Shown here one piece after another: positions 33,775 through 41,927 of a stretch of DNA of 64,000 bases (the stretch's first letter is position 1; every line of letters starts with the position of its first letter). The position numbers were made by a program, and so were the translations under genes. A model generated the notes under the pieces. It saw only the letters and a list, made by a program, of their open reading frames with translations, searched no databases and was not told where the DNA came from. The DNA comes from Mucilaginibacter geliditolerans. Lineage in GTDB: Bacteria > Bacteroidota > Bacteroidia > Sphingobacteriales > Sphingobacteriaceae. Location of the stretch: positions 1,302,001 through 1,366,000 of the forward strand of contig NZ_JACHBY010000001.1 in assembly GCF_014200495.1 (NCBI RefSeq). Direction: 5' to 3'.

Positions 33775-34995
33775 CTACTTGAACCTTATCGCCTTAACCG
33801 GCGATATCTTGCTCACCAATGTTGATGGCACAATAAGCACCAGCAGGCAGATAACCAAAGTGCCCAGGTTTAGCATTATCCCATCAAACCAGGTAAATTC
33901 TATGGGTACAAAACTCATATAGTATGATGCCGGATCGAGTGTAAAAAAGTGGGTATGCATTTGAAAAAAGCCCAAACCATAGCCTAAAATATTGCCCAAT
34001 ATCAAGCCAAGGCCGATCAGATAAAAAGAGTTATATAAAAATATTTGCTGGATGCTCCAGTTATTAGCGCCCATGGCCTTAAACATGCCTATCATTGATG
34101 TGCGCTCCAATATCATGATCAGCAGGGCCGATATCATGTTGATCACCGCTACTATCAGCATCAGTGTTAGCATTACTATGGTGTTAACATCTAACAGGTT
34201 GAGCCACTCAAATATGGTTGGATAAGTTTGTATTACAGTATATGCCTTTAGTTTTGGGGATAATATATCATCAATATCGGCTGCAGCTGCTTGCAGTTGT
34301 TCAAAATCATTTGCCCTCAGCTCATAACCACCAATTTGGTTGGGATCCCAGTTATTAAGGCGTTGTATTAATGACATGGCGCCAACTACATAGGTTTTAT
34401 CAACCTCATCAACCCCTGAACTGTAAATGCCCACTATCTTGAACCGGCGCGTACGCATAGGCTGCTGAACAAAATACATGATCACTTTGTCGCCCAGTTT
34501 CAGTTTAAGTCTGCTGGCCGTTTGCTCAGATATCATGATCTGTTTTTGCGCTTCTACTGTATCTTTAAAATCTATAACGGTACCCGCTATCAGCGTTTTT
34601 TTAAAGAACGACCAATCGTAGGTTTTATCAACACCTTTTAAAACAACACCCTCAATCTCGTCATTAGCCCGTATAATGCCCGTTTTGGTGGCGAAAGGCA
34701 TAACGTAGGTAACCATTTTAGTCGCCAGCGCTTTTTTAACAAAACCGGGATCAGCTAAAAAGGGAGAGTTTTCGTAGGAGTTATTCAGGTCGAATTTCAC
34801 TATCTGTATATCACCCGCGAAACCGCGGATCTTTTCCCTGATCTCTTTTTTAAAGCCTCGTACCACTGCCAGCGATAATATCATTACCCCAAGCCCGAGC
34901 ATAATGCCCACTATGGCTATGCGTACAATTAGTTTTGAAAACGTACGCTTAGACTTAAAAGTAATACGACTGGCGATAAATGAAGCGAAGCCCAA
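33775..34995 (-). CDS. FtsX/LolC-type ABC transporter permease
   Basis: A 406-residue permease: a first membrane segment (~23-45, IVRIAIVGIMLGLGVMILSLAVV), a periplasmic MacB-like domain (~50-260) and three C-terminal membrane segments (FtsX domain, 270-400). The lipoprotein-releasing (LolC/E) type is the closest match by layout (SRITFKSKRTFSKLIVRI start, GFKKEIREKI). No ATPase or partner is adjacent, so it probably works with components encoded elsewhere. No ATG or GTG fits the family start; TTG at 34995 is used, with some uncertainty. Confidence 0.8.
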   Translation of the reverse strand: MGFASFIASRITFKSKRTFSKLIVRIAIVGIMLGLGVMILSLAVVRGFKKEIREKIRGFAGDIQIVKFDLNNSYENSPFLADPGFVKKALATKMVTYVMPFATKTGIIRANDEIEGVVLKGVDKTYDWSFFKKTLIAGTVIDFKDTVEAQKQIMISEQTASRLKLKLGDKVIMYFVQQPMRTRRFKIVGIYSSGVDEVDKTYVVGAMSLIQRLNNWDPNQIGGYELRANDFEQLQAAAADIDDILSPKLKAYTVIQTYPTIFEWLNLLDVNTIVMLTLMLIVAVINMISALLIMILERTSMIGMFKAMGANNWSIQQIFLYNSFYLIGLGLILGNILGYGLGFFQMHTHFFTLDPASYYMSFVPIEFTWFDGIMLNLGTLVICLLVLIVPSTLVSKISPVKAIRFK

Positions 34996-35060
34996 TGCAG
35001 AGATGATTTTTTGTACCTTCGCAAATATGCAGTTTTGCTGTTAAAAATGATGCTTAATTT

Positions 35061-36290
35061 ATGATGATGAGGAAAAATATTCATTTGATCACTATAATAG
35101 CTTGTTTAATATCAAATACCCTTATCGCGCAAAACGTGCCTGCTGCTCATCACAAAGCATCGCACACAAAAACTGAAAAAATAATTCCCGGTGCTGATCA
35201 AACCCAGCTTTATGTTAATTACCTAAGAGGTAAGAATATAGGCATGGTGGTTAACCAAACTTCAGTAATTGGCGATAAACTGACACCGAGTGTGGATAGC
35301 CTGCTTAGTCTTGGCATCAGCATAAAAAAGATCTTCGGCCCGGAACATGGTTTTAGGGGGAATGCCAGCAATGGCGCTACCGTGAGTGATAGTACTGATC
35401 CTAAAACCGGCTTGCCGGTAGTTTCGCTATATGGCAATAAACACTATAAACCTACCCCACAGGATTTAAAAGGCCTTGATCTTGTGATATTTGATATACA
35501 GGATGTTGGTGCGCGTTATTATACCTATATATCAACCCTGCATTATGTAATGGAGGCCTGTGCCGAAAACAATGTGGAGCTAATGATACTCGACAGGCCA
35601 AACCCCAACGGTTTTTATGTTGATGGACCGATATTGGATACCGCATTTCATTCCTTTGTAGGTATGCACTCTGTGCCCATAGTACATGGCATGACCATTG
35701 CCGAATACGCTCAAATGATAAACGGCGAAGGCTGGTTAAAAAATCACGTGCAATGCAAGTTGAAGATCATTAAGGTTGCAGGGTATTCGCATAGTTCAAG
35801 TTATACTTTACCGGTATGGCCATCCCCTAATTTAAATTCGCAGCAATCTGTTTTGCTTTACCCGGGCTTGTGTTTGTTTGAGGGAACAACTCTTAGCTTG
35901 GGCAGGGGCACGTATACACCTTTTCAGGAGGTTGGGCACCCGGCTTTAAAGGATAAATATTCGTATAATTTTACGCCGGTTAGCATACCGGGCATGAGCG
36001 AAGATCCGCCGCAAAAAAACCAGGCTTGTTATGGCATCGACCTGAAGAATTATAATACCAATATCATAAAAACTACCGGCAAGCTAAATTTAAGCTGGTT
36101 GATTGAATTATATAAGGCTTTCCCTGATAAACAGCATTTTTTTAATGCGTATTTTGCAAAACTTGCCGGGGGGAATGAGTTGAGAAAACAAATTGAGGCC
36201 GGCAAAACAGAACAACAGATCCGCGATAGCTGGGAACCGGCGTTAAGCAATTACAAAAATATGCGCCGCAAATATTTGTTGTACAATTAA
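35061..36290 (+). CDS. DUF1343 exported protein, NamZ-like exo-beta-N-acetylmuramidase
   Basis: A 409-residue exported protein (signal to about residue 23, LIAQ). Family features: GADQTQLYVNYLRGKNIGMVVNQTS, KKIFGPEHGFRG (~residue 95), FDIQDVGARYYTYISTLHYVM and LDRPNPNGFYVDGPIL. DUF1343 contains the NamZ exo-N-acetylmuramidases (GH171) that trim MurNAc from peptidoglycan fragments; the Glu in GPEHGFRG is the likely catalytic acid. A cell-wall recycling role is inferred. Length fits the family. Confidence 0.85.
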   Translation: MMMRKNIHLITIIACLISNTLIAQNVPAAHHKASHTKTEKIIPGADQTQLYVNYLRGKNIGMVVNQTSVIGDKLTPSVDSLLSLGISIKKIFGPEHGFRGNASNGATVSDSTDPKTGLPVVSLYGNKHYKPTPQDLKGLDLVIFDIQDVGARYYTYISTLHYVMEACAENNVELMILDRPNPNGFYVDGPILDTAFHSFVGMHSVPIVHGMTIAEYAQMINGEGWLKNHVQCKLKIIKVAGYSHSSSYTLPVWPSPNLNSQQSVLLYPGLCLFEGTTLSLGRGTYTPFQEVGHPALKDKYSYNFTPVSIPGMSEDPPQKNQACYGIDLKNYNTNIIKTTGKLNLSWLIELYKAFPDKQHFFNAYFAKLAGGNELRKQIEAGKTEQQIRDSWEPALSNYKNMRRKYLLYN

Positions 36291-36333
36291 ACAAATGTTT
36301 GTAAATTGTTACGTACTGTTTACAAGCATTTGT
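36291..36333 (+). terminator. hairpin after the NamZ-like gene
   Basis: ACAAATGTTTGTAAA and TTTACAAGCATTTGT pair over 15 bp with one mismatch (loop 13 nt), starting directly behind the stop codon and followed by a run of T at about 36341. It could instead be an fmt operator. Confidence 0.55.
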
Positions 36334-36385
36334 GACTGACTTTTTTTTACTGAATACATCACTTAATACCACGAAAAACCTTACC

Positions 36386-37303
36386 ATGAGAATTGTATTT
36401 ATGGGTACTCCCGCGTTCGCTGTAACATCACTTGATGCTTTAATTAAATCAGGCTGTGATATAGTGGGCGTTATTACAGCCCCCGATAAACCTGCTGGTC
36501 GCGGGCAAAAAATAAGCCAAAGTGCTGTAAAGGAATATGCAATTGAAAATGATCTGAAGGTGCTTCAACCTGAAAAATTGAAAGACCAGGCTTTCCTGGA
36601 TGAACTTAAAGCATTAGAAGCTGACCTTTTTGTTGTAGTAGCTTTCCGGATGCTGCCCGATATTGTTTGGACCATGCCGATACGCGGAACCGTAAACTTA
36701 CATGCATCATTACTACCCCAATACCGCGGCGCGGCGCCAATAAACTGGGTACTCATAAACGGCGAAAAGGAAAGCGGTGTTACCACCTTCTTTTTAAAAC
36801 ATGATATTGATACCGGTAACCTGTTATTTACCGAAAAAATAACCCTTACCGGCGAAGAAACTGCCGGCGAACTGCATGACCGCCTCATGAATAAAGGTGC
36901 AGGCCTGTTGGTAAAAACTGTTAAAGGCATTGAAAGCGGCAGGTACAGCGAATACCCGCAAAGTCAGCTGGTTGAAAATGAAGAACTAAAACACGCCCCC
37001 AAAATATTTAAGGAAAATTGCCTTATTGACTGGAACCAGCCTACTGACAAAGTTTATAACCTCATCCGGGGCTTAAGTCCCATCCCTACTGCCTACACCT
37101 TACTCAATGGCAAAATACTTAAAGTTTATAAAGTTGAAAAACAGGAAACCAAGCCTGATATACAACCCGGCCATTTTGTAACCGACAATAAAACGTATCT
37201 ATCATTTGCAACAGCTGATGGTTTATTAAACCTTGTTGATGTGCAACTTGAAGGTAAAAAGCGTATGGGTATTGAAGAGTTTTTACGGGGTGTTAAGCTG
37301 TAA
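36386..37303 (+). CDS. fmt: methionyl-tRNA formyltransferase
   Basis: A 305-residue enzyme formylating initiator Met-tRNA. MRIVFMGTPAFAVTSLDAL is the family start, so the ATG at 36386 is used rather than one 18 codons upstream. The folate-site signature is NLHASLLPQYRGAAPINW (Asn, His) with the Asp in FFLKHDIDTGNLL; the C-terminal OB-like domain starts near residue 205 (LIDWNQPTDKVYNLIRGLSPIPTA). No def gene is adjacent, unlike in many bacteria. Single gene. Confidence 0.96.
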   Translation: MRIVFMGTPAFAVTSLDALIKSGCDIVGVITAPDKPAGRGQKISQSAVKEYAIENDLKVLQPEKLKDQAFLDELKALEADLFVVVAFRMLPDIVWTMPIRGTVNLHASLLPQYRGAAPINWVLINGEKESGVTTFFLKHDIDTGNLLFTEKITLTGEETAGELHDRLMNKGAGLLVKTVKGIESGRYSEYPQSQLVENEELKHAPKIFKENCLIDWNQPTDKVYNLIRGLSPIPTAYTLLNGKILKVYKVEKQETKPDIQPGHFVTDNKTYLSFATADGLLNLVDVQLEGKKRMGIEEFLRGVKL

Positions 37304-37318
37304 TTAATATTCCTCATT

Positions 37319-37402
37319 GTCATTTCGACCGGAGGGAGAAATCTTCTACGATTTGCATATTCGCCTTGCTAAAGAAGATCCTTCACTAACGTTCAGGATG
37401 AC
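37319..37402. repeat. intergenic repeat, family B
   Basis: GTCATTTCGACCGGAGGGAG then AAATCTTCTACGATTTGC, and at the right AAAGAAGATCCTTCACTAAC then GTTCAGGATGAC. The AATCTTCT / AGAAGATC core and the GTCAT / ATGAC ends are inverted. Closest copy: 38516-38609. Confidence 0.8.
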
Positions 37403-37436
37403 AAAGGGATATATCCGACTCACGAATATCGGGCAG

Positions 37437-37518
37437 GGATGTCACCCTGAGCGGTAGTCGAAGGGTGAGCGCAGAGGCCTTTGCCCGCATACTTCGACTA
37501 CCGCTCAGTATGACATCC
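37437..37518. repeat. palindromic intergenic repeat, family C (GGTAGTCGAAG)
   Basis: GGATGTCACCCTGAGCGGTA then GTCGAAGGGTGAGC on the left; CTTCGACTACCGCTCAGTAT then GACATCC on the right. The arms pair over about 27 bp. It lies next to the family B copy in the 37304-37643 gap, where no gene is seen. Confidence 0.8.
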
Positions 37519-37615
37519 TTTTTAATCTTCCAGATATCGTTCGGTATGACAAGGGTTTATGTATCAACACAAAGTCAAAATAACGCTGCGTGTACTAACT
37601 TCTGCTTTATCTCGT

Positions 37616-37623
37616 TATTTTTG
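37616..37623 (+). promoter_or_regulatory. -7 box TATTTTTG of the DUF3050 gene
   Basis: TATTTTTG lies 20 nt ahead of the ATG at 37644. Confidence 0.5.
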
Positions 37624-37643
37624 GAACGATTTTAAATTACGGC

Positions 37644-38438
37644 ATGGCAAATTATACCCACAGGATAGAACAGTTAAAGGCAGAAATCGAGCCCCTTCGC
37701 AAACAATTGATTGACCACAGGTTATACAAACACATTAATTCACTTGCTGAATTAAGCGTTTTTATGGAACATCATATTTTCGCGGTGTGGGATTTCATGT
37801 CGTTATTAAAAGCCTTACAGCAAAAACTTACCTGCACTACCCTACCCTGGATGCCCGTTGGCAATGCCAATACCCGTTACCTGATAAACGAAATTGTTAC
37901 CGGCGAGGAAAGCGATATTGATGAACATGGCAACCGTGTTAGTCATTTCGAGCTTTATTTAAACGCAATGGAACAGGCAGGCATACAGGCAAATGCTATT
38001 GACGACCTGTTTAATGAGCTGAACTACGGCAAGAATATTGATGAAGCGCTGATCGTAGCTGATATCCCTTTAGCTGCCCGCAATTTTGTTCAGCATACTT
38101 TTGATGTAATTGATACTAATAAGCCGCATATACAGGCTGCAGTATTCACCTTTGGCCGTGAGGATCTGATCCCGGATATGTTCATCAGCATAGTAAAAGA
38201 GATCAGTCAGCAATTACCTGGTAAAGTTGACACGTTATTATACTACCTGCAAAGGCATATTGAAGTTGATGGCGATCATCACTCACACCTCGCTTACCAA
38301 ATGACGGCTGATCTTTGCGGCGATGATGATCGTAAATGGAATGAAGCTTTAGTGGCCGTTAAAGAAGCCCTGCAAGCCCGCATAGCCCTTTGGAATGGCA
38401 TTTTGAATGCGATTAAGGCGCATGTGGTTGTTGAGTAA
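37644..38438 (+). CDS. DUF3050 protein, heme-oxygenase-like fold
   Basis: A 264-residue, mostly helical soluble protein of the DUF3050 family. The segment [22 protein letters not shown] (Glu42, His43/His44, Asp50), the later [10 protein letters not shown] and [16 protein letters not shown] carry the conserved Glu/His/Asp residues placed as in heme-oxygenase-like metal proteins (HDO/CADD-type). A di-metal oxygenase or oxidase activity is possible but unproven. It has its own promoter and a strong hairpin behind it. Confidence 0.8.
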   Translation: MANYTHRIEQLKAEIEPLRKQLIDHRLYKHINSLAELSVFMEHHIFAVWDFMSLLKALQQKLTCTTLPWMPVGNANTRYLINEIVTGEESDIDEHGNRVSHFELYLNAMEQAGIQANAIDDLFNELNYGKNIDEALIVADIPLAARNFVQHTFDVIDTNKPHIQAAVFTFGREDLIPDMFISIVKEISQQLPGKVDTLLYYLQRHIEVDGDHHSHLAYQMTADLCGDDDRKWNEALVAVKEALQARIALWNGILNAIKAHVVVE

Positions 38439-38473
38439 TAATTACCTATAATATAATCACTTATAATATAAAC

Positions 38474-38506
38474 AGACTTACGAAGTTTTGAAAACTTCGT
38501 AAGTCT
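38474..38506. terminator. bidirectional hairpin between DUF3050 and the aminotransferase
   Basis: AGACTTACGAAGTTT / AAACTTCGTAAGTCT, 15 perfect bp around a 3-nt loop, between convergent genes. Confidence 0.8.
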
Positions 38507-38515
38507 CTAACCACC

Positions 38516-38609
38516 TGCCATTTCGACGAGGTACGAGGAGAAATCTTCTGCTACTTTGCATGGCCGCTTTGCATAGTGAAGAAGATCCTTCACTGCGTTC
38601 AGGATGACA
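38516..38609. repeat. intergenic repeat, family B
   Basis: TGCCATTTCGACGAGGTACG then GAGAAATCTTCTGC, and on the right GTGAAGAAGATCCTTCACTG then CAGGATGACA. Same order of words as 37319-37402. Confidence 0.8.
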
Positions 38610-38624
38610 AGTTGGATATAATAC

Positions 38625-39455
38625 TTATAACTTATTCAACTCATCAACCAGCATTTTGCTTACTTTATTAAAATAGCGTTTTACGCCATAGCCCATTACG
38701 CATTGTACACCACGGGTAGCATTGGTTAAAAACACTTCATCAGCCTCGTATAGTATATCGGGGTTTATTTGGGCCTCGGTTACACCTATATTATTTTCGA
38801 GGGCGATTTTAATAATCACCTGCCGCATTATGCCCTCCACACAGCCCTCACTTAAAGCAGGGGTATATAAGTGGTTTTGATACCATACAAATACGTTGGA
38901 GCTGCCTGCTTCGCACAAAAAGCCGTTCTGGTTTAGCAAAAATACCTCATCCAGCTTGTTCTGTGCTTTAAAAATACCTGCCATTACATAAGTGAGGGAA
39001 TTACAGGTTTTTATGTTCGATAAATAATTGGATGGTTTAGGCAGATCGGTAAAAATATCCATGATCAAACCTTTGCTATTCAAAAAATAGCGGGGCTCTT
39101 CAACCGGTGTTAGTTCAAGGCAATAGCCCATCCTGTTTTGGGTGGGTGTATATAAACCCTCAGCATCACGAAAAACGGTTAAACGCAGGCGCGCATGCTT
39201 GGCTTTGTTTCTTAAAGCCAGTTCTTCAGCCAGTTCCTTTAAAAACCAGGCATCCATTTGCGAATACCCGTCGATCTTCAGCGCTTTCATCCCGCGCTGC
39301 AAACGATCTGCATGAAGATCGGCAAATTTAAGCTGACCTTTCATCAGGCGCATGCTCTCAAACAAACCATCACCATACCGGAAACCCCGGTTTGCTATGC
39401 TTAATAATTTGGTATCTGCAGGTACTATTTCCCCGTTAAAATTTATAAATGTCAT
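38625..39455 (-). CDS. aminotransferase class IV, probable aminodeoxychorismate lyase (PabC-like)
   Basis: A 276-residue fold type IV PLP enzyme: NRGFRYGDGLFESMRL at the start, the Schiff-base Lys in SNIKTCNSLTYV (~155), EAGSSNVFVWYQN (phosphate side) and LTNATRGVQCV at the end. It could be aminodeoxychorismate lyase (folate synthesis) or a branched-chain/D-amino acid aminotransferase-like enzyme; a pabB-type gene at 50.2 kb makes the former plausible. A TACTTTTG promoter precedes it. Confidence 0.75.
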   Translation of the reverse strand: MTFINFNGEIVPADTKLLSIANRGFRYGDGLFESMRLMKGQLKFADLHADRLQRGMKALKIDGYSQMDAWFLKELAEELALRNKAKHARLRLTVFRDAEGLYTPTQNRMGYCLELTPVEEPRYFLNSKGLIMDIFTDLPKPSNYLSNIKTCNSLTYVMAGIFKAQNKLDEVFLLNQNGFLCEAGSSNVFVWYQNHLYTPALSEGCVEGIMRQVIIKIALENNIGVTEAQINPDILYEADEVFLTNATRGVQCVMGYGVKRYFNKVSKMLVDELNKL

Positions 39456-39477
39456 ATTCAGATATGAGATTTGACAA

Positions 39478-39485
39478 CAAAAGTA
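39478..39485 (-). promoter_or_regulatory. -7 box TACTTTTG of the class IV aminotransferase
   Basis: Minus-strand TACTTTTG, 22 nt before the ATG at 39455. Confidence 0.5.
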
Positions 39486-39560
39486 GTTGTTTAAAGTTCT
39501 GCCTAATGTCAGAATCGCTTAATTGGCCGGGAGATAAATTTCTATCTCCAATCTAATGTC

Positions 39561-40592
39561 TCATATCTGCGCGGTTGCATATTTCTGCCATTTTAGTAAA
39601 ACCATTTCAAAGTCCTGTGGCAAGGGAGCTTCAAAATGCATTCGTTTTCTTAACGTGGGGTGTACAAAGCCCAGGGTTTGTGCATGTAATGCTTGCCGTG
39701 GCATTATCTCGAAACAATTCTCCACAAACTGCTTGTATTTACTGAATACAGTCCCTTTCAAAATCTTATCACCACCATAGGTAGCATCGCTGAATAAAGG
39801 ATGGCCAATATGTTTCATATGCGCACGTATCTGGTGTGTACGGCCGGTTTCCAACTGGCATTCTATCAGCGTAACATAATTAAGGCGCTCAAGCACCTTA
39901 TAGTGAGTTACAGACCACTTTCCCTTCTCCGGGTCATCGTATATCGACATTACCCTCCTATCGGCAACACTGCGGCCTATATAGCCGGTAACGGTTCCGT
40001 CCTGCTCCAGGTCGCCCCAAACTAATGCCAGATATTTACGGGTAATGGTATGCTCATAAAACTGGCGTGCAAGCCAGGTCATGGCGCGTTCATTTTTGCT
40101 GATGAGCAACAGGCCTGATGTATCTTTATCAATACGATGTACTAATCCCGGCCTGCCTTCATTACCCGGCAGGGTTGGCAGTTGCTGAAAGTGAAACACC
40201 AGCGCGTTAACCAAAGTACCTGTATAATTATTATAACCCGGATGTACCACCATACCGGCAGCTTTGTTTACCACCAGCAGATCGTCATCTTCATAAGTTA
40301 TATTCAGCGGCAGATCTTCAGGGTAAACCTCCGTATCACGCGGCGGATGCGGCAGCACAACCGATATTACATCAAGCGGCTTAACCTTATAGCTCGATTT
40401 GATAGCTTTATCATTCACCAGCACATTACCCAGCTCAATAGCGTTCTGTATGCGGTTACGGGAGGCATTCTCCACTCTGTGCATCAGGAACTTATCAATA
40501 CGCAGCAACGACTGGCCCTTATCAACCACTATGCGTAGATGCTCGTATAAGTCCTGTTCGTCCTGCTCGTTTATTTCCGCGTCATCAATCAT
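39561..40592 (-). CDS. RluA/RluD-family pseudouridine synthase
   Basis: A 343-residue enzyme that makes pseudouridine in RNA, probably 23S rRNA. An N-terminal S4 domain (~28-80: LRIDKFLMHRVENASRNRIQ, then GNVLVNDK) precedes the catalytic domain with DDDLLVVNKAAGMVVHPG and LVHRIDKDTSGLLL, in which Asp155 is the nucleophile, then GRTHQIRAHM. The S4 domain and length favour RluD-type over RluA. The ATG lies 5 nt behind a TACTTTTG box, so the mRNA is likely leaderless. Confidence 0.93.
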   Translation of the reverse strand: MIDDAEINEQDEQDLYEHLRIVVDKGQSLLRIDKFLMHRVENASRNRIQNAIELGNVLVNDKAIKSSYKVKPLDVISVVLPHPPRDTEVYPEDLPLNITYEDDDLLVVNKAAGMVVHPGYNNYTGTLVNALVFHFQQLPTLPGNEGRPGLVHRIDKDTSGLLLISKNERAMTWLARQFYEHTITRKYLALVWGDLEQDGTVTGYIGRSVADRRVMSIYDDPEKGKWSVTHYKVLERLNYVTLIECQLETGRTHQIRAHMKHIGHPLFSDATYGGDKILKGTVFSKYKQFVENCFEIMPRQALHAQTLGFVHPTLRKRMHFEAPLPQDFEMVLLKWQKYATAQI

Positions 40593-40597
40593 TGGCG

Positions 40598-40605
40598 CAA
40601 AAGTA
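40598..40605 (-). promoter_or_regulatory. -7 box TACTTTTG of the RluD-type gene
   Basis: Minus-strand TACTTTTG followed by CGCCA and the ATG (40592). The sequence TTTGCGCCAA(A)TGAT is nearly the same as at the ABC-F start (9722-9736). Confidence 0.6.
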
Positions 40606-40656
40606 AACGTTTTACCGTAACTTTACTTTCCCGATGCCCACATACAAAAGTTTTTA

Positions 40657-41544
40657 ATGAATATTGATCTTGAAATTTTCAGTCCCGTTCATCAGCTAAA
40701 AAATGAATTGTTTGACAAACAAGATCTGAAGGTTTTCATTAAGCGTGATGACCTCATCCATCCCCTCATCTCGGGCAATAAATGGCGCAAGCTAAAATAT
40801 ATCCTCAAAAAAGCATCGGACCAAAATAAAACTCACCTGGTAACCTTTGGCGGGGCATTTTCAAATCATTTGTTAGCAACCGCGGCAGCCGCGGCAAAAT
40901 TCGGGTTTAAGGCAACAGGCATTGTGCGCGGCGAAGAAGTAGAGAACGACACCCTGTTTTTATGCAAGCTGCATGGTATGCAATTGATATTCGTCGACAG
41001 GGAGAGCTACCGTGATAAACCCGCCCTGTTCAGCAAATATTTTAGCAACGATGCAGATGCAATTTTTATAGATGAAGGCGGCGCATCAGCCGAAGGTACT
41101 AATGGCTGCGCTGAACTGGTTGATGAACTAACCGAAACTTACGATCATATCTTCTGCGCCTGCGGAACAGGTACAACCGCGGCAGGTATTATTAACGGCT
41201 TACAAAATCATCAGCTGTATACTGAATTTCATGCTATACCGGTATTTAAAAATGGTGGTTTTATTAAGGATGAGATAGACAGGTTTTTAACCACATCGGC
41301 AAATTATCAATTACATACCGATTATCATTTTGGCGGCTACGCAAAAACCAATACCGAGCTCATCGATTTTATTAAAACTTTTGTGGTTGATACTGGGATT
41401 TTGATTGAGCCGGTTTATACGGGTAAGATGTTGTATGCTTTGTATGATATGGCAGCTAAAGGTTACTTTAAACGGGGGAGTAAAATTTTGGCGATACATA
41501 CTGGTGGATTGATGGGGTTACTAGGGATGAAAGAGAAGTTTTAA
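40657..41544 (+). CDS. ACC deaminase / D-cysteine desulfhydrase family protein
   Basis: A 295-residue PLP enzyme of fold type II. FIKRDDLIHPLISGNKWRKLKYIL contains the Schiff-base Lys (~52), followed by VTFGGAFSNHLLA (Ser/Asn substrate contacts) and the phosphate loop ACGTGTTAAGI. Members deaminate D-cysteine to pyruvate, H2S and ammonia or open 1-aminocyclopropane-1-carboxylate; they cannot be separated by sight. Shorter than typical (325-340). Divergent from the RluD-type gene. Confidence 0.85.
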   Translation: MNIDLEIFSPVHQLKNELFDKQDLKVFIKRDDLIHPLISGNKWRKLKYILKKASDQNKTHLVTFGGAFSNHLLATAAAAAKFGFKATGIVRGEEVENDTLFLCKLHGMQLIFVDRESYRDKPALFSKYFSNDADAIFIDEGGASAEGTNGCAELVDELTETYDHIFCACGTGTTAAGIINGLQNHQLYTEFHAIPVFKNGGFIKDEIDRFLTTSANYQLHTDYHFGGYAKTNTELIDFIKTFVVDTGILIEPVYTGKMLYALYDMAAKGYFKRGSKILAIHTGGLMGLLGMKEKF

Positions 41545-41581
41545 CCATCATCCTTTACAAATAGCGACGGGTTTGTGTTTA

Positions 41582-41680
41582 ATTCCCCTCTTGAGAGGGG
41601 GCGCTTTGACAGTGCGGCTGCAGGGGTGTGTTATTCCGCATGCATGAGGACACACCCTACACCCCTCTCAAGAGGGGAAT
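41582..41680. repeat. palindromic intergenic repeat, family F (CCCCTCTTGAGAGGGG)
   Basis: ATTCCCCTCTTGAGAGGGG at the left and CCCCTCTCAAGAGGGGAAT at the right, with inner GGGGTGTGT / ACACACCC pairing. Each end is itself a small palindrome. The only copy here; the remaining gap 41545-41927 also holds GCACATCTGCACATTTG words (41755-41798). Confidence 0.8.
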
Positions 41681-41864
41681 CGCTCAAGTCCTCGCTTTTT
41701 CAAACCCTCCATTGCGATAAATTTATCTGGTTTTCACGAAGAAATTCCATCATTTGCACATCTGCACATTTGAAATCTGCACATCAAATCATCCCGACCA
41801 AATACGCTTTTGGTACAAAAACCAACTTTAGTTAATTTAAAGTTACTTTTTTGCAATCCGGTTC

Positions 41865-41900
41865 AAAAACCGCCTAAATTATTGTTTTTGAGCGGTTTTT
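41865..41900 (+). terminator. hairpin with T-run upstream of lat
   Basis: AAAAACCGC / GCGGTTTTT with an 18-nt loop, ending 2 nt before the lat -7 box. It ends any read-through into lat. Confidence 0.7.
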
Positions 41901-41902
41901 AG

Positions 41903-41910
41903 TAGATTTG
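41903..41910 (+). promoter_or_regulatory. lat -7 box TAGATTTG
   Basis: TAGATTTG, 17 nt before the ATG at 41928, just behind a terminator-like hairpin. Confidence 0.55.
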
Positions 41911-41927
41911 TATAAACACCGATTGAT

